Positions 39,943-48,231 of a stretch of DNA of 64,000 nt are shown here, in pieces (the stretch's first letter is position 1; every line of letters begins with the position of its first letter). Under the pieces are notes generated by a model. It did not search any database. It was given only the letters and a program-made list of their open reading frames with translations, and had not been told where the DNA came from. Made by a program: the position numbers and the translations under genes. The DNA comes from Calditrichia bacterium (GTDB lineage: Bacteria > Calditrichota > Calditrichia > Calditrichales > J004): positions 372,001-436,000 of the forward strand of contig JACKAO010000001.1 in NCBI GenBank assembly GCA_020635035.1, written 5' to 3'.

Positions 39943-41127
39943 ATGTTAAAACTGATAGAAATTAAAGAACTAAAACCGGGAATGTTCATTATCGATGTAT
40001 CAAATACATGGAGCAGAAAGCTTTCCGTTCCCAAAAAGATGTATGTCCTGAACACTGATTTTGTGCAGCGATTAGTTAATACAGGGATTATTGAAGTATT
40101 TATTGATACTTCGAAAACCAAGGATTTAAGCTTCACTAAAATTGCAGAAGAAAAACCAAAACAAAATGAAAGCTTTGCTTTAAAAAGTCTTCTCAAGCAA
40201 GCATTTTCCATAAGGCTGGAAATTCAAAATGTGATATCAGAACTGATGAACGATGCCGGAAGTGATAAAAAAATTAATCTGACAAAAGCACGGGCAGCAA
40301 TAAAGTCTGTTGCAGACTTTACTCTTGACAACCAGTTCCTGTTAACAGGTCTTGTGATGATGCGTCGCAAAAGCCGGTACATATTTGAGCATGCTTTATG
40401 CAGCAGTGTTCTGATGGTTGCTTTTGCTCAGGAGAATGGTTTTGACACCGAAACCCAGCAGGACTATGGTATTGCGGCAATGCTGCATGATATCGGTATG
40501 CTGAAGGTACCTTCTTATGTGTTGAATAAAAGATCGGATCTGACACAAGACGATATTGAACAGCTTCAACGACATGTAGCTTATGGCTACATAACATTGA
40601 AAGAAATAGACGGTATCTCTGATACTATTCTTAAAATGGCATCACAGCATCATGAGCGATTGGATGGAACCGGCTATCCGTTGGGACTAAAAGGTGACCA
40701 AATAAGTATTCCCGGGCAAATGGCGGCAATCATTGATGTTTACAACGCAGCTACATCCGATCGTGGTTATAAAAAAGGAATACCACCGGCAAGGGCGATC
40801 GCTGAAATTCTTCTGAAAAGCAAAACAGCTTTTAACCGCGATCTTGTAAATATATTTATACGGTCGGTTGGAATCTATCCTTTTGGAACGCTTGTCAGCC
40901 TTGGCAGCGGACTGATTGGAATTGTTGTCCAGGTCGAAAAAGATGATTTATTACACCCTGTTGTGCGAATCATTTATAATCCTTCTAAAGGCGGAATGAT
41001 ATCACCATACAATTTGGCTCTTCAGGAGCACAAGAACGATCAGCATCTTAAAATTAAAGGTGTGGTTGATAAGGAAAAGTTATTCCTGCAGGATGAAGAT
41101 ATTGATAAGATTCTGGGCGTGTCTTAA
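39943..41127 (+). CDS. HD-GYP domain cyclic-di-GMP phosphodiesterase
   Basis: Residues 1-100 resemble the DUF3391 domain that often precedes HD-GYP (IEIKELKPGMFIIDVSNTW). The HD-GYP domain spans about 140-310: the HD pair at 182-183, HHERLDGTGYPLGL at 236-249 and IIDVYNAATSDRGYKK. It would degrade cyclic di-GMP. The usual HDIGK motif reads HDIGM, so a conserved lysine is replaced. The metal ligands look intact. It is soluble, with no transmembrane segment, and is the only plus-strand gene between 34 and 49 kb. Confidence 0.9.
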   Translation: MLKLIEIKELKPGMFIIDVSNTWSRKLSVPKKMYVLNTDFVQRLVNTGIIEVFIDTSKTKDLSFTKIAEEKPKQNESFALKSLLKQAFSIRLEIQNVISELMNDAGSDKKINLTKARAAIKSVADFTLDNQFLLTGLVMMRRKSRYIFEHALCSSVLMVAFAQENGFDTETQQDYGIAAMLHDIGMLKVPSYVLNKRSDLTQDDIEQLQRHVAYGYITLKEIDGISDTILKMASQHHERLDGTGYPLGLKGDQISIPGQMAAIIDVYNAATSDRGYKKGIPPARAIAEILLKSKTAFNRDLVNIFIRSVGIYPFGTLVSLGSGLIGIVVQVEKDDLLHPVVRIIYNPSKGGMISPYNLALQEHKNDQHLKIKGVVDKEKLFLQDEDIDKILGVS

Positions 41128-41181
41128 AAAGTAAATAAGAAAGAGCTGACGATACACCCGCCAACTCTTCTAAACTGTAAA

Positions 41182-41766
41182 CTATTGAGCCGGAACAGTT
41201 ATCTTAAACGGTACTTTAAGCTTTTCCCATTGTAAAAATGCAGTTGCTGAAGTATCACTTAAATCATCAAACCCATATAAAAGCCACTCCTGGAACCCGG
41301 CTTCCTGCGGTTTTACCTTAACTCTGAGTGCATCTTCATCCGGATTATATGAGTAACTTCCCCAGGAAGAATTATTATTGCTGAAGATAATTGTCCATTC
41401 ATCCTTTTCCGGAATCATGTGCAGACCGTATTTTCCCGCTTTTAATTCTTTACCTTCTACAAGAATATCTGTACTTGTCTCAAATGTTGTATTTTCATTA
41501 GCGCCTGCCCGCCATGGGATAAGACGATCTTTTCCCTGCGTCATACCGTATGGCACTAATTCACCCCAGACTGTACGCTCCTTTACTCCCGGGCGACTGT
41601 AACTGATGGTGATATCAGTAGAAGCCCCGATATGCTGAGTTACCCCTGCTTTCGGACTCTTACGAATCTCATCTTGTGAAAAGACGACAGAATAGAAAGA
41701 GAAAAACAAAATAAATGTAAAAAAAGAGACGAAGCTGAATAAACGTTTCTGCATGCATACCTCCAA
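41182..41766 (-). CDS. secreted DUF2911 protein
   Basis: This 194-residue protein has a signal peptide (FSFVSFFTFILFFSFYSVVFS) and a DUF2911 domain. The core motifs are ITISYSRPGVKERTVWGELV, then PWRAGANENTTFE, and KAGKYGLHMIPEKDEWTIIFS (in two parts). The function is unknown. The family is common in Bacteroidota and relatives and is thought to be periplasmic. It lies 13 bases downstream of the metallo-hydrolase gene. Confidence 0.88.
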   Translation of the reverse strand: MEVCMQKRLFSFVSFFTFILFFSFYSVVFSQDEIRKSPKAGVTQHIGASTDITISYSRPGVKERTVWGELVPYGMTQGKDRLIPWRAGANENTTFETSTDILVEGKELKAGKYGLHMIPEKDEWTIIFSNNNSSWGSYSYNPDEDALRVKVKPQEAGFQEWLLYGFDDLSDTSATAFLQWEKLKVPFKITVPAQ

Positions 41767-41779
41767 ATAATAAATTGTG

Positions 41780-42505
41780 TTATTTCATATTTCTTACGCG
41801 TACATCGACATCCTTTTTGTTCTTTAATAATACAAGTAGATCGTCCATATTTGTATCGCCGAAATGATAGGGGTAAAATATCTTTGGCTGAAGCATATCA
41901 ACAGCATGAGCCACCATACCCGGAGTCATTGTATAAGGAAGGTTCATGGGTAAAAATGCAACATCCACTCCTTTCCAGTTTTTCATTTCCGGAATATCTT
42001 CTGTGTCTCCGGCGACGTAAACCTTATAACCGGAAAATGAAAGAATATAACCATTACATTCTCCTTTAACATGGAAAAAACTGCCATCATCTCTCTTGTG
42101 CACAAGATTATAAGCAGGAACAGATTTTATTTCTATATTATCTATAGTCGTTTCTTTTCCATTTGGAAGAATCATTCCGCCCGTCTTTTTCTGGCTGCAA
42201 ATGGCCGTGTAAATAAGTTTAGTATCTTTTTGGGACAGTTCATTTATGGCAGCAGGATCCATGTGGTCACCATGATGATGTGTTATCAAAATAATATCCG
42301 CATCCGGTAACTTAGTATAATCTGCATAACGGCTGACGGGATCAATATGAAGAACAATACCATTGTACTTCATCATCAGCGTTCCATGAGCAATAAATGT
42401 TATTTCTAAAGGGCCGCCGGTAGTTTCAAGTGTATCGGTTTTAAATGATGTCTGGGATGCAGCAAAAGATAAGAAAAAGAACAAAATAATTATTGTTTTA
42501 ACCAT
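41780..42505 (-). CDS. metallo-beta-lactamase-fold hydrolase (UPF0173-like), exported
   Basis: The signal peptide (IIILFFFLSFAASQ) leads into a metallo-beta-lactamase fold. The metal-binding motif is ILITHHHGDHMDPAA, followed by YVAGDTEDIPEM and FYPYHFGDTNM, which supply the remaining ligands. It resembles the UPF0173 'metal-dependent hydrolase' family. The substrate is unknown. Export is unusual for UPF0173 but common in FCB-group homologues. Length 241. It probably forms an operon with the DUF2911 gene. Confidence 0.87.
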   Translation of the reverse strand: MVKTIIILFFFLSFAASQTSFKTDTLETTGGPLEITFIAHGTLMMKYNGIVLHIDPVSRYADYTKLPDADIILITHHHGDHMDPAAINELSQKDTKLIYTAICSQKKTGGMILPNGKETTIDNIEIKSVPAYNLVHKRDDGSFFHVKGECNGYILSFSGYKVYVAGDTEDIPEMKNWKGVDVAFLPMNLPYTMTPGMVAHAVDMLQPKIFYPYHFGDTNMDDLLVLLKNKKDVDVRVRNMK

Positions 42506-42587
42506 ATTTCCCCCGCTTTTAGATGCTAAAACTAATTTAATTGAAAAAGATTCCCAACCATTTAAATGGATACTTTAAATTTTAATA

Positions 42588-43235
42588 TCATTCTTTTGGT
42601 GAGATAAAAGTAATGTTCTTGTCTGATATTTTTTCAATCAATGCATCAGATATGGCGGAGCGTTGCTGGTGGAATAGCCACAATTCAGGCAGTATTTCCG
42701 CAATAATTTTTCCATCTAAAATAATACGCACAACGGCGCTTTCAGATACAACAATAGCGACACAACCCGTTTCCCTGCTGATGCTTGCCGCGGCTACATG
42801 CCTGCTGCCAAGCCCAAGCGGTAAATCTACATTCTCCTTACGTGCATCCAGGTAGCGTGTAGCTGAAATTACTTCACCGTCCCGTGATATTATAAACGCT
42901 CCGTCCAGTTGTGAAAGCTCCTTAATTGTTTCCCGCACACTTATGTCTGCGATCTTCTTTTTTTCAGATGCATGACCTGCTAAGGGATCAAGAATTAACG
43001 GGTGCGAGAGATCGATTACTTTCTGCTCACTGCCAACTGTAAAGATTGTACCGATTTTTCTTCCTTCTCTGCCTTCCCGGGCAATTTCTACCGCTAACTC
43101 AATGACATTCTTCAGAACAGATAAAGGTATATTAATCTCACCTGAAGCAGACGATTTTATCCTGTCTACCAGTTTTGCATAAGAAAATAACAACCTGTGC
43201 CTTTTGCTGTCTCGTGTTTTTACCCGTTCTTCCAT
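42588..43235 (-). CDS. diadenylate cyclase (soluble DAC/DisA_N domain)
   Basis: This protein makes cyclic di-AMP from two ATP. Both signature motifs of the DAC domain are present. DGA at 111-113 lies in QLDGAFIISRDGEVIS. The RHxAA motif is at 145-149, in GLGSRHVAAASISRETG, followed by VAIVVSESAVVRII. Only the second motif differs slightly from the canonical RHRAA. There is no transmembrane segment (unlike CdaA) and no DNA-binding HhH domain (unlike DisA). About 50 charged N-terminal residues are unassigned. An RCK_C protein, a possible c-di-AMP receptor, lies nearby at 44595. Confidence 0.88.
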   Translation of the reverse strand: MEERVKTRDSKRHRLLFSYAKLVDRIKSSASGEINIPLSVLKNVIELAVEIAREGREGRKIGTIFTVGSEQKVIDLSHPLILDPLAGHASEKKKIADISVRETIKELSQLDGAFIISRDGEVISATRYLDARKENVDLPLGLGSRHVAAASISRETGCVAIVVSESAVVRIILDGKIIAEILPELWLFHQQRSAISDALIEKISDKNITFISPKE

Positions 43236-43263
43236 AGTTTAATTCAAAAGTATATTCTATAAT

Positions 43264-44010
43264 TCAGTTGGATTTACCGTAGTGTTTAAAAAGTTCTATT
43301 TCATATTCAGGTTCAATGTTTGCATTTTTATCATAAGGCGGACTGTTCTTGATAACTTCCGGTTCCTGGTCAACATTAATCTGATTTCTTGTCCAGTCAA
43401 CATTTTCGATCCAGGCCGGAGAAATCAGTTTATTTTCTGTACCCGGGAGCCATTTGCTGCTATCTAATACAAGATACCTGATCTTCCATGTTTTATCATC
43501 AACAAGAAAATCATCAACATGCCCGATGTCTTCTGAAATTGCATGCACGGAATATCCTTTAATTTCGTCGTAACTGCGCAGATGTGTTTCAAGAACACTG
43601 CGGTGCTTATTTTTTTCATCTATCGCTTCCTGTGTCCACATATTGCGTAACAGGGTTGATTCCTGTGCAGGTATAGCAGTCATATTCATCCAATAAAAAG
43701 GCCATTGATAATACATTGCAAGCTCCATCTCCTTCTGACGTGAAACGGGCATTTTTTTATCGATATGCGGACTACTCTTAATTTTTTCTACCGTTAAATT
43801 GAGCGGTAAAACATTCATTTGGGGATCAGGCTGCTTAAACGAATAATGCGAGATCAGCACCTTACGCCCAAGAATAAATTTCCCTGTGTCAACAACCAGG
43901 TAACGAATATTCCAGCCGACATCATCAAAATAAAAATCTTTTGACTTCCCAATCTCATCATCAATTGCAGCTATTTTTAAGCCGATGAGATCTTTTAAAC
44001 TGGTAATCAT
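43264..44010 (-). CDS. double PRC-barrel domain protein
   Basis: Two tandem PRC-barrel domains are evident. The first (about 1-80) has GLKIAAIDDEIGKSKDFYF and NIRYLVVDTGKFILGRKVLIS. The second (about 130-225) has GYSVHAISEDIGHVDDFLV and KIRYLVLDSSKWLPGTENKLI. The linker contains an aromatic stretch (MYYQWPFYWMNM). Proteins of this type are usually linked to stress or photosynthetic reaction-centre H-like roles; the function here is unknown. It is cytoplasmic and lies in a block with the SpoIIAA-like and RCK_C genes. Confidence 0.88.
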   Translation of the reverse strand: MITSLKDLIGLKIAAIDDEIGKSKDFYFDDVGWNIRYLVVDTGKFILGRKVLISHYSFKQPDPQMNVLPLNLTVEKIKSSPHIDKKMPVSRQKEMELAMYYQWPFYWMNMTAIPAQESTLLRNMWTQEAIDEKNKHRSVLETHLRSYDEIKGYSVHAISEDIGHVDDFLVDDKTWKIRYLVLDSSKWLPGTENKLISPAWIENVDWTRNQINVDQEPEVIKNSPPYDKNANIEPEYEIELFKHYGKSN

Positions 44011-44052
44011 TGCATTCTCCTTGTTATTTAATTCTACTTAAATTGCAGCGAT

Positions 44053-44418
44053 TTAAGGTAACCGTGAGCGAAAGATCCATTTGCGGGCATCTTCCACATC
44101 CGCAACCGGAAAAGTTTTAAAATCGGCATCAGAGAATTTATCAAGCTGACTCATTATCATCTTTTCCGTTTTTCCATCTGTTACAAGTGCGAATCGGTCC
44201 AGGTGTGTTTTATACTTTTTGTAAAAATCATATTCATCCCACAGGATTTTAAAATCAAACGACTTTGTATCCGCGGCATCCAAAAGAATATTTATTTTCG
44301 GATACATTTGACACAGGGATTCCCATTGATGAATAACCTGTATGAAATCTTCTTTACTTACCTTTCCGCTAATAGCCATTTCCAGATTATTTTGTTCATG
44401 ATATATTACCTGTTGCAT
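44053..44418 (-). CDS. SpoIIAA-like (STAS fold) protein
   Basis: This small cytoplasmic protein (121 residues) resembles the 'SpoIIAA-like' STAS-related family. Features are LEMAISGKVSKEDF, then NILLDAADTKSFDFKILWDEYDF (two parts), FALVTDGKTEKMI and FKTFPVADVEDARKWI. Such proteins are often found beside PRC-barrel and other stress genes. No phosphorylatable serine of the anti-sigma type can be identified with confidence. Confidence 0.8.
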   Translation of the reverse strand: MQQVIYHEQNNLEMAISGKVSKEDFIQVIHQWESLCQMYPKINILLDAADTKSFDFKILWDEYDFYKKYKTHLDRFALVTDGKTEKMIMSQLDKFSDADFKTFPVADVEDARKWIFRSRLP

Positions 44419-44491
44419 AATATTCCCCTGTTTTGTTTAACATAAATTCAATTTTTGAAGCGGTTCTTCAACCGTTGAGTTTTAAAATACA

Positions 44492-44528
44492 GTCCCAAAA
44501 GCTTTTTTATCTTTGCGGCTTTTGGGAC
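44492..44528 (-). terminator. probable hairpin terminator after the RCK_C gene
   Basis: A perfect 11-bp inverted repeat (GTCCCAAAAGC, then GCTTTTGGGAC) with a 15-base loop lies in the 176-base gap after the minus-strand RCK_C gene. On the minus strand it is followed by a T/A-rich stretch (TGTATTTTAAAA). A second small hairpin (CGGTT-4-AACCG) lies at 44461-44474. The T run is imperfect, so this may be a processing hairpin rather than a terminator. Confidence 0.55.
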
Positions 44529-44594
44529 AGCCAAATTTTGCAGATCTAGTTTCGCGAGAAGACTAAAGCAGGAATCGTTTATATCTGTGGTGTA

Positions 44595-45254
44595 TTATTC
44601 AGCAACAAGCCTTTTTATGATCTTTTGAACGTCATCTTCGGCGCCAATGACTGTTACAAGGTCACCGCTTTTAAATTGTGTGTTACCGTCCGGAATCAGC
44701 AGATCATCCCCGCGTTTAATGGAAGTTATCAGCGCAAGTTTGGGCAGCAGGACATCCTTCATCAGCTTTCCATTCAGATTTGAATTTTCAGAAACACGCG
44801 CCTGGTCCATAATGTGTCCGCTCTTTGCCAGTTCATCACTAAACTTATCGATCACATAATTTTTACCAGCCTGCTCTTTCCTGGATTGTTCATATTTCTG
44901 CGTTTTTTCAAGGATACGGGTGTTAAGGTCGGCTATTCTCTGCATTTGTTTTTCAATAATTTTTTCCTGTGTTTCATCCGCTGTTTTCTCCTGCTTTATC
45001 ATCTCGTACGTAACCTTTCCAAGCGCCAGGAACGCATCATCAAGGCGTTTATTATCTTCATAAATTTCAAAACGCATCTTTGCCAGGGAGCCAATTTCAG
45101 AAACTTTATCACTTACTTCACCGAGAAATTCCTTGCTGCTTTCCAGTCCGTCGTCACCAAATTTACGTGCTTTTTCCCAAGCGTCTTTGGTTGACTGCGG
45201 GGCTTTGTCTACCACTTCTTTTAAAATCTCTTTAATTTCATCTATCGGGTTCAT
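44595..45254 (-). CDS. coiled-coil protein with C-terminal RCK_C (TrkA-C) domain
   Basis: Residues 1-145 are helical and rich in coiled coil (charged heptads such as DETQEKIIEKQMQRIADLN). Residues about 150-219 are an RCK_C domain: VLLPKLALITSIKRGDDLLI, then GNTQFKSGDLVTVIGAEDDV. RCK_C domains bind small ligands; several (KtrA, CpaA, BusR) bind cyclic di-AMP. A diadenylate cyclase gene lies 1.4 kb away, so a c-di-AMP receptor role is a reasonable inference. I use ATG 45254 because GGAGA lies seven bases before it; an extended frame reaches 45305. It overlaps nothing and starts one base after the preceding stop. Confidence 0.8.
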   Translation of the reverse strand: MNPIDEIKEILKEVVDKAPQSTKDAWEKARKFGDDGLESSKEFLGEVSDKVSEIGSLAKMRFEIYEDNKRLDDAFLALGKVTYEMIKQEKTADETQEKIIEKQMQRIADLNTRILEKTQKYEQSRKEQAGKNYVIDKFSDELAKSGHIMDQARVSENSNLNGKLMKDVLLPKLALITSIKRGDDLLIPDGNTQFKSGDLVTVIGAEDDVQKIIKRLVAE

Positions 45255-45255
45255 A

Positions 45256-45645
45256 TTATATCTCCGCTTTTTTACGTTTTGCTTCAATGTTTTCACCATG
45301 CTCAATTATTTGCCTGGCTTTATCATCAATCTGATCAATAAAAGTTTTCAGATCTTCATGCTGAAGCGCTTCACTTAAAGCAAAGTTTTCAGCCTGTTTC
45401 TTCTCAAAGAGTGCTTTGCCCAAATCACGGAAAAGCTTTTCCTGGTCGCGCTTTAAACGGATCATATCCACACGGTCACTGTACTTTTCACCGTATTCAT
45501 TTGCTTTTTCACTCAGTGCATTGATCAGTTTCGCGCTTAAATCGAACAATTCCTGCGTACCTTTTTTAAGCTTCTCGCGCAGAGAATCACTAAAACTGCC
45601 ACTTTGCTCTCTTTCATCTGCTTGTTTCTGTGTTTCTTCTGACAT
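45256..45645 (-). CDS. small coiled-coil protein of unknown function
   Basis: This is a very charged 129-residue protein, almost entirely helical (SDSLREKLKKGTQELFDLSA, VDMIRLKRDQEKLFRDLGKA). It has no signal peptide or membrane segment. Parts resemble the helical half of its neighbour (FRDLGKALFEKKQ versus FLALGKVTYEMIKQ), so the two may be distant relatives or partners in one coiled-coil complex. It shares an operon with the RCK_C protein. No function is known. Confidence 0.7.
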   Translation of the reverse strand: MSEETQKQADEREQSGSFSDSLREKLKKGTQELFDLSAKLINALSEKANEYGEKYSDRVDMIRLKRDQEKLFRDLGKALFEKKQAENFALSEALQHEDLKTFIDQIDDKARQIIEHGENIEAKRKKAEI

Positions 45646-45718
45646 TTCTTTTTCTCCTTAAGGTTTACCTGACATTACAGATAATACGCTTTAAAATTAA
45701 ACTTGATTCAAATTTTAA

Positions 45719-47665
45719 TCAGGCGACTGCTTTCTGCTCATTTTTAACAACATTTATAAGGCTGCCCTGTAAGATCATTTCTGCCTGCCTTGGGGATAAG
45801 TTATGTTTAACATTAAAATCTGTTCGTTTCGTATAATTATGTACTTTTAAAGTTTTACCATCAGTCAGCGCCGCATGGAGATTATCAATCACAATAACAT
45901 CACCCTGCTCATTTTTATTATAATCCGATGGATTGTTGAAAAGCAGCGGTAAGATTCCAAAATTAGCCAGGTTCTGAAAATGGATCCGGGCAAAACTTTT
46001 AGCAATAACAGCTTTCAGTCCCAGGTAGCGTGGTGCCAGTGCGGCATGTTCTCTGCTTGATCCCTGTCCGTAATTACTCCCGGCTATTATAATAAAACCG
46101 TTTTTTTTATGATTAAGTGCCCTGGAATAAAAAGATGAATCCAGCTGGTAAAATGTAAACTTGCTTATTTCTGGTATATTACTGCGAAATGGTAATACAC
46201 GGCTACCCGCAGGAAGTATTTCATCCGTAGAAATATTATCGCCGGTTTTTAATAAAACAGGTGCTTCAAGACTAAAAGACAGCTCATTAAATTCCGGTAA
46301 AGGTTTAATGTTTGGCCCCTTTTCCAGACGTGATTCATTGCTATTTACCGATGGTTTATGCAGCATTTGTTTATTTACAGGCATTGCTTCAGGTTTTATA
46401 TATTCAGGATAATCCATGTCCATAGTGCGCGGATCGCATATCTCACCCCTGATAGCAGAAACAATAGCTGTCTCGGGGCTGCATAAATAGACCTTATCTT
46501 CTTTTGTCCCCGAGCGTCCCGGAAAATTACGCGGAACTGTGCGCAGGCTTATCTTGTCTGTCGCCGGCGCCTGTCCCATACCAATACAACCGTTGCATCC
46601 GGATTGATGGATGCGTGCACCGGAACGGATCAAATGTGATAAATAACCGGAAGTACTGAGTGTTTCCAGAATCTGGCGTGATGTAGGATTGATATCCAGC
46701 GATACACGATCGTGAATCCGGTGATCTTTTGCTATCATAGAAGGAATAATAAAATCACGAAGTCCGGGATTTGCTGAAGAGCCAATCATTGCCTGGTATA
46801 TTTCTTCTCCGGCAACTTCTGCTACCGGAACAACATTGCCAGGACTTCCGGGCAAAGCAATCAAAGGCTGTAATTCGGAAAGATTTATTTCATCTTGTAT
46901 ATCATACTCAGCATCTTTATCCGCCAGGATTTCTGTCCAGTCCCCGGCTCTTTGCTGATCTTTAAGAAATGTTTTTACTGCTTCATCAGCAGGGAACACT
47001 GTTGTTGTAGCGCCAAGTTCGGCTCCCATGTTAGCAATTACATGGCGATCCATAGCAGAAAGCTGCTCTAAGCCGGGTCCATAATACTCTATAATCCTTC
47101 CAACGCCTCCGGCAACATCAAAACGGCGCAGCATTTCCAGGATAATATCTTTGGCGCTTACCCAGTCCGGCAGCTCTCCGCTTAGTCTAATTCCCCAAAT
47201 CTGCGGCATTTTTACATAAAACGGTTTTCCTGCCATTGCCATGGCAACTTCAAGGCCACCTGCTCCCATAGCCAGCATACCCATCGATCCCGCAGCACAT
47301 GAATGACTGTCAGAACCAAGCAGGGTTTTACCCGGTTTGCCAAAATATTCCATATGTAGCGGGTGACTTACTCCATTTCCCGGCGGACTGAACCATACAC
47401 CAAACTTTTTACAGGCACTGCGCAGGAAAATATGATCATCGGCATTTTTAAAATCATTTTGCAGCAGGTTATGATCAACATACTGAGCGGATATTTCCGT
47501 TTTAACTTTCGGTAATCCCATTGCTTCAAACTCCAGCATGACTAATGTACCTGTTGCATCCTGGGTTAATGTCTGATCAATTTTAAGGGCAATTTCTTCC
47601 CCCGCCTTCATTTTTCCTTCCAGCAGGTGTTGTTCAATCAATTTTTGCGTTACATTACAGGCCAT
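45719..47665 (-). CDS. aconitate hydratase, Aquifex-type
   Basis: This Fe-S enzyme isomerises citrate and isocitrate in the TCA cycle. The 648 residues match the short Aquifex-type aconitases, which resemble 3-isopropylmalate dehydratase. Seen motifs are LLGSDSHSCAAGSMGML (113-129), IHQSGCNGCIGMGQAPA with C357 and C360, and the swivel-domain SNYGQGSSREHAALAPRYLG. The position of the third cluster ligand in classical aconitases (IGSC) reads IGSSANPG. It lies 24 bases after the degenerate receiver gene, downstream of a sigma-54 promoter, so expression may be conditional. Confidence 0.9.
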   Translation of the reverse strand: MACNVTQKLIEQHLLEGKMKAGEEIALKIDQTLTQDATGTLVMLEFEAMGLPKVKTEISAQYVDHNLLQNDFKNADDHIFLRSACKKFGVWFSPPGNGVSHPLHMEYFGKPGKTLLGSDSHSCAAGSMGMLAMGAGGLEVAMAMAGKPFYVKMPQIWGIRLSGELPDWVSAKDIILEMLRRFDVAGGVGRIIEYYGPGLEQLSAMDRHVIANMGAELGATTTVFPADEAVKTFLKDQQRAGDWTEILADKDAEYDIQDEINLSELQPLIALPGSPGNVVPVAEVAGEEIYQAMIGSSANPGLRDFIIPSMIAKDHRIHDRVSLDINPTSRQILETLSTSGYLSHLIRSGARIHQSGCNGCIGMGQAPATDKISLRTVPRNFPGRSGTKEDKVYLCSPETAIVSAIRGEICDPRTMDMDYPEYIKPEAMPVNKQMLHKPSVNSNESRLEKGPNIKPLPEFNELSFSLEAPVLLKTGDNISTDEILPAGSRVLPFRSNIPEISKFTFYQLDSSFYSRALNHKKNGFIIIAGSNYGQGSSREHAALAPRYLGLKAVIAKSFARIHFQNLANFGILPLLFNNPSDYNKNEQGDVIVIDNLHAALTDGKTLKVHNYTKRTDFNVKHNLSPRQAEMILQGSLINVVKNEQKAVA

Positions 47666-47689
47666 TTTTTTCTCCTTTAACTTTGCACT

Positions 47690-48058
47690 TTATGCAGATA
47701 AATCACTGAATATAGTTTTTTCCAGTATTTGCCGATTTATCTGTGCCCACGACAAAAGCACGACTCCTTTTTGTTTTCTCAATGCGTGCTCTTCAGATTG
47801 ATCTGCAGGTATTCCGGCAATTATCACCGGGATTTTTATATTAAAATCACGGATATTCAAGATGAACTCGATGACATCATCAAGAATACTGTGTGCATTT
47901 ATTATAACCGCTTTAAGCTGCTCGTGCCTTAACACCTTGATAGCATCTGTTATATTGGTTCGAGTGATTGGAATAACACCGATTTCAAACAGGTCATCAA
48001 TCAGAACACTTTTTTTGGGGTTATCCAAAACAAGAACAGGCGTATTATGTTTTATCAT
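47690..48058 (-). CDS. degenerate response-regulator receiver
   Basis: This stand-alone domain of about 122 residues has the receiver alternation of strands and helices (PVLVLDNPKKSVLIDDLFEI, then VIPITRTNITDAIKVL and VPVIIAGIPADQSEE-like segments). The phospho-acceptor position reads AVIINAHSILDD, with Asn instead of Asp, and the N-terminal acidic pair is reduced to one Asp. It is therefore unlikely to be phosphorylated in the usual way. I chose ATG 48058, which has AGGA eight bases upstream; ATG 48079 is possible. It is the first gene behind the sigma-54 promoter and probably shares its mRNA with aconitase. Confidence 0.65.
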   Translation of the reverse strand: MIKHNTPVLVLDNPKKSVLIDDLFEIGVIPITRTNITDAIKVLRHEQLKAVIINAHSILDDVIEFILNIRDFNIKIPVIIAGIPADQSEEHALRKQKGVVLLSWAQINRQILEKTIFSDLSA

Positions 48059-48110
48059 CCGCGATTCCTGCCGAATCATTATTTTCAGAAATCATTTACA
48101 ATTGTATATA

Positions 48111-48128
48111 AAACAATATTTGTGCCAG
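48111..48128 (-). promoter_or_regulatory. sigma-54 (-24/-12) promoter for the receiver-aconitase operon
   Basis: On the minus strand the sequence is CTGGCACAAATATTGTTT. It matches the sigma-54 consensus TGGCAC-N5-TTGC closely, with exact GG-N10 spacing and GT instead of GC at -12. The start of transcription would fall near 48100, about 40 bases before ATG 48058. A sigma-54 activator gene lies directly upstream on the same strand. It is the only such intergenic match I found in the window. Confidence 0.7.
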
Positions 48129-48231
48129 TTCGATTAATAATATTTATAAGATATATATTTACAATAGTTTAGATAACTAACAAGGAATGAAAAGCTTATA
48201 AAATAAGTATCAGAAAGCTTAGATAAACCGT

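Noticed and set aside
44455..44478. GG-N10-GC spacing upstream of the SpoIIAA-like gene, read as a sigma-54 site
   Set aside because: The -24 part is not TGGCA, and the sequence is explained by a small hairpin.
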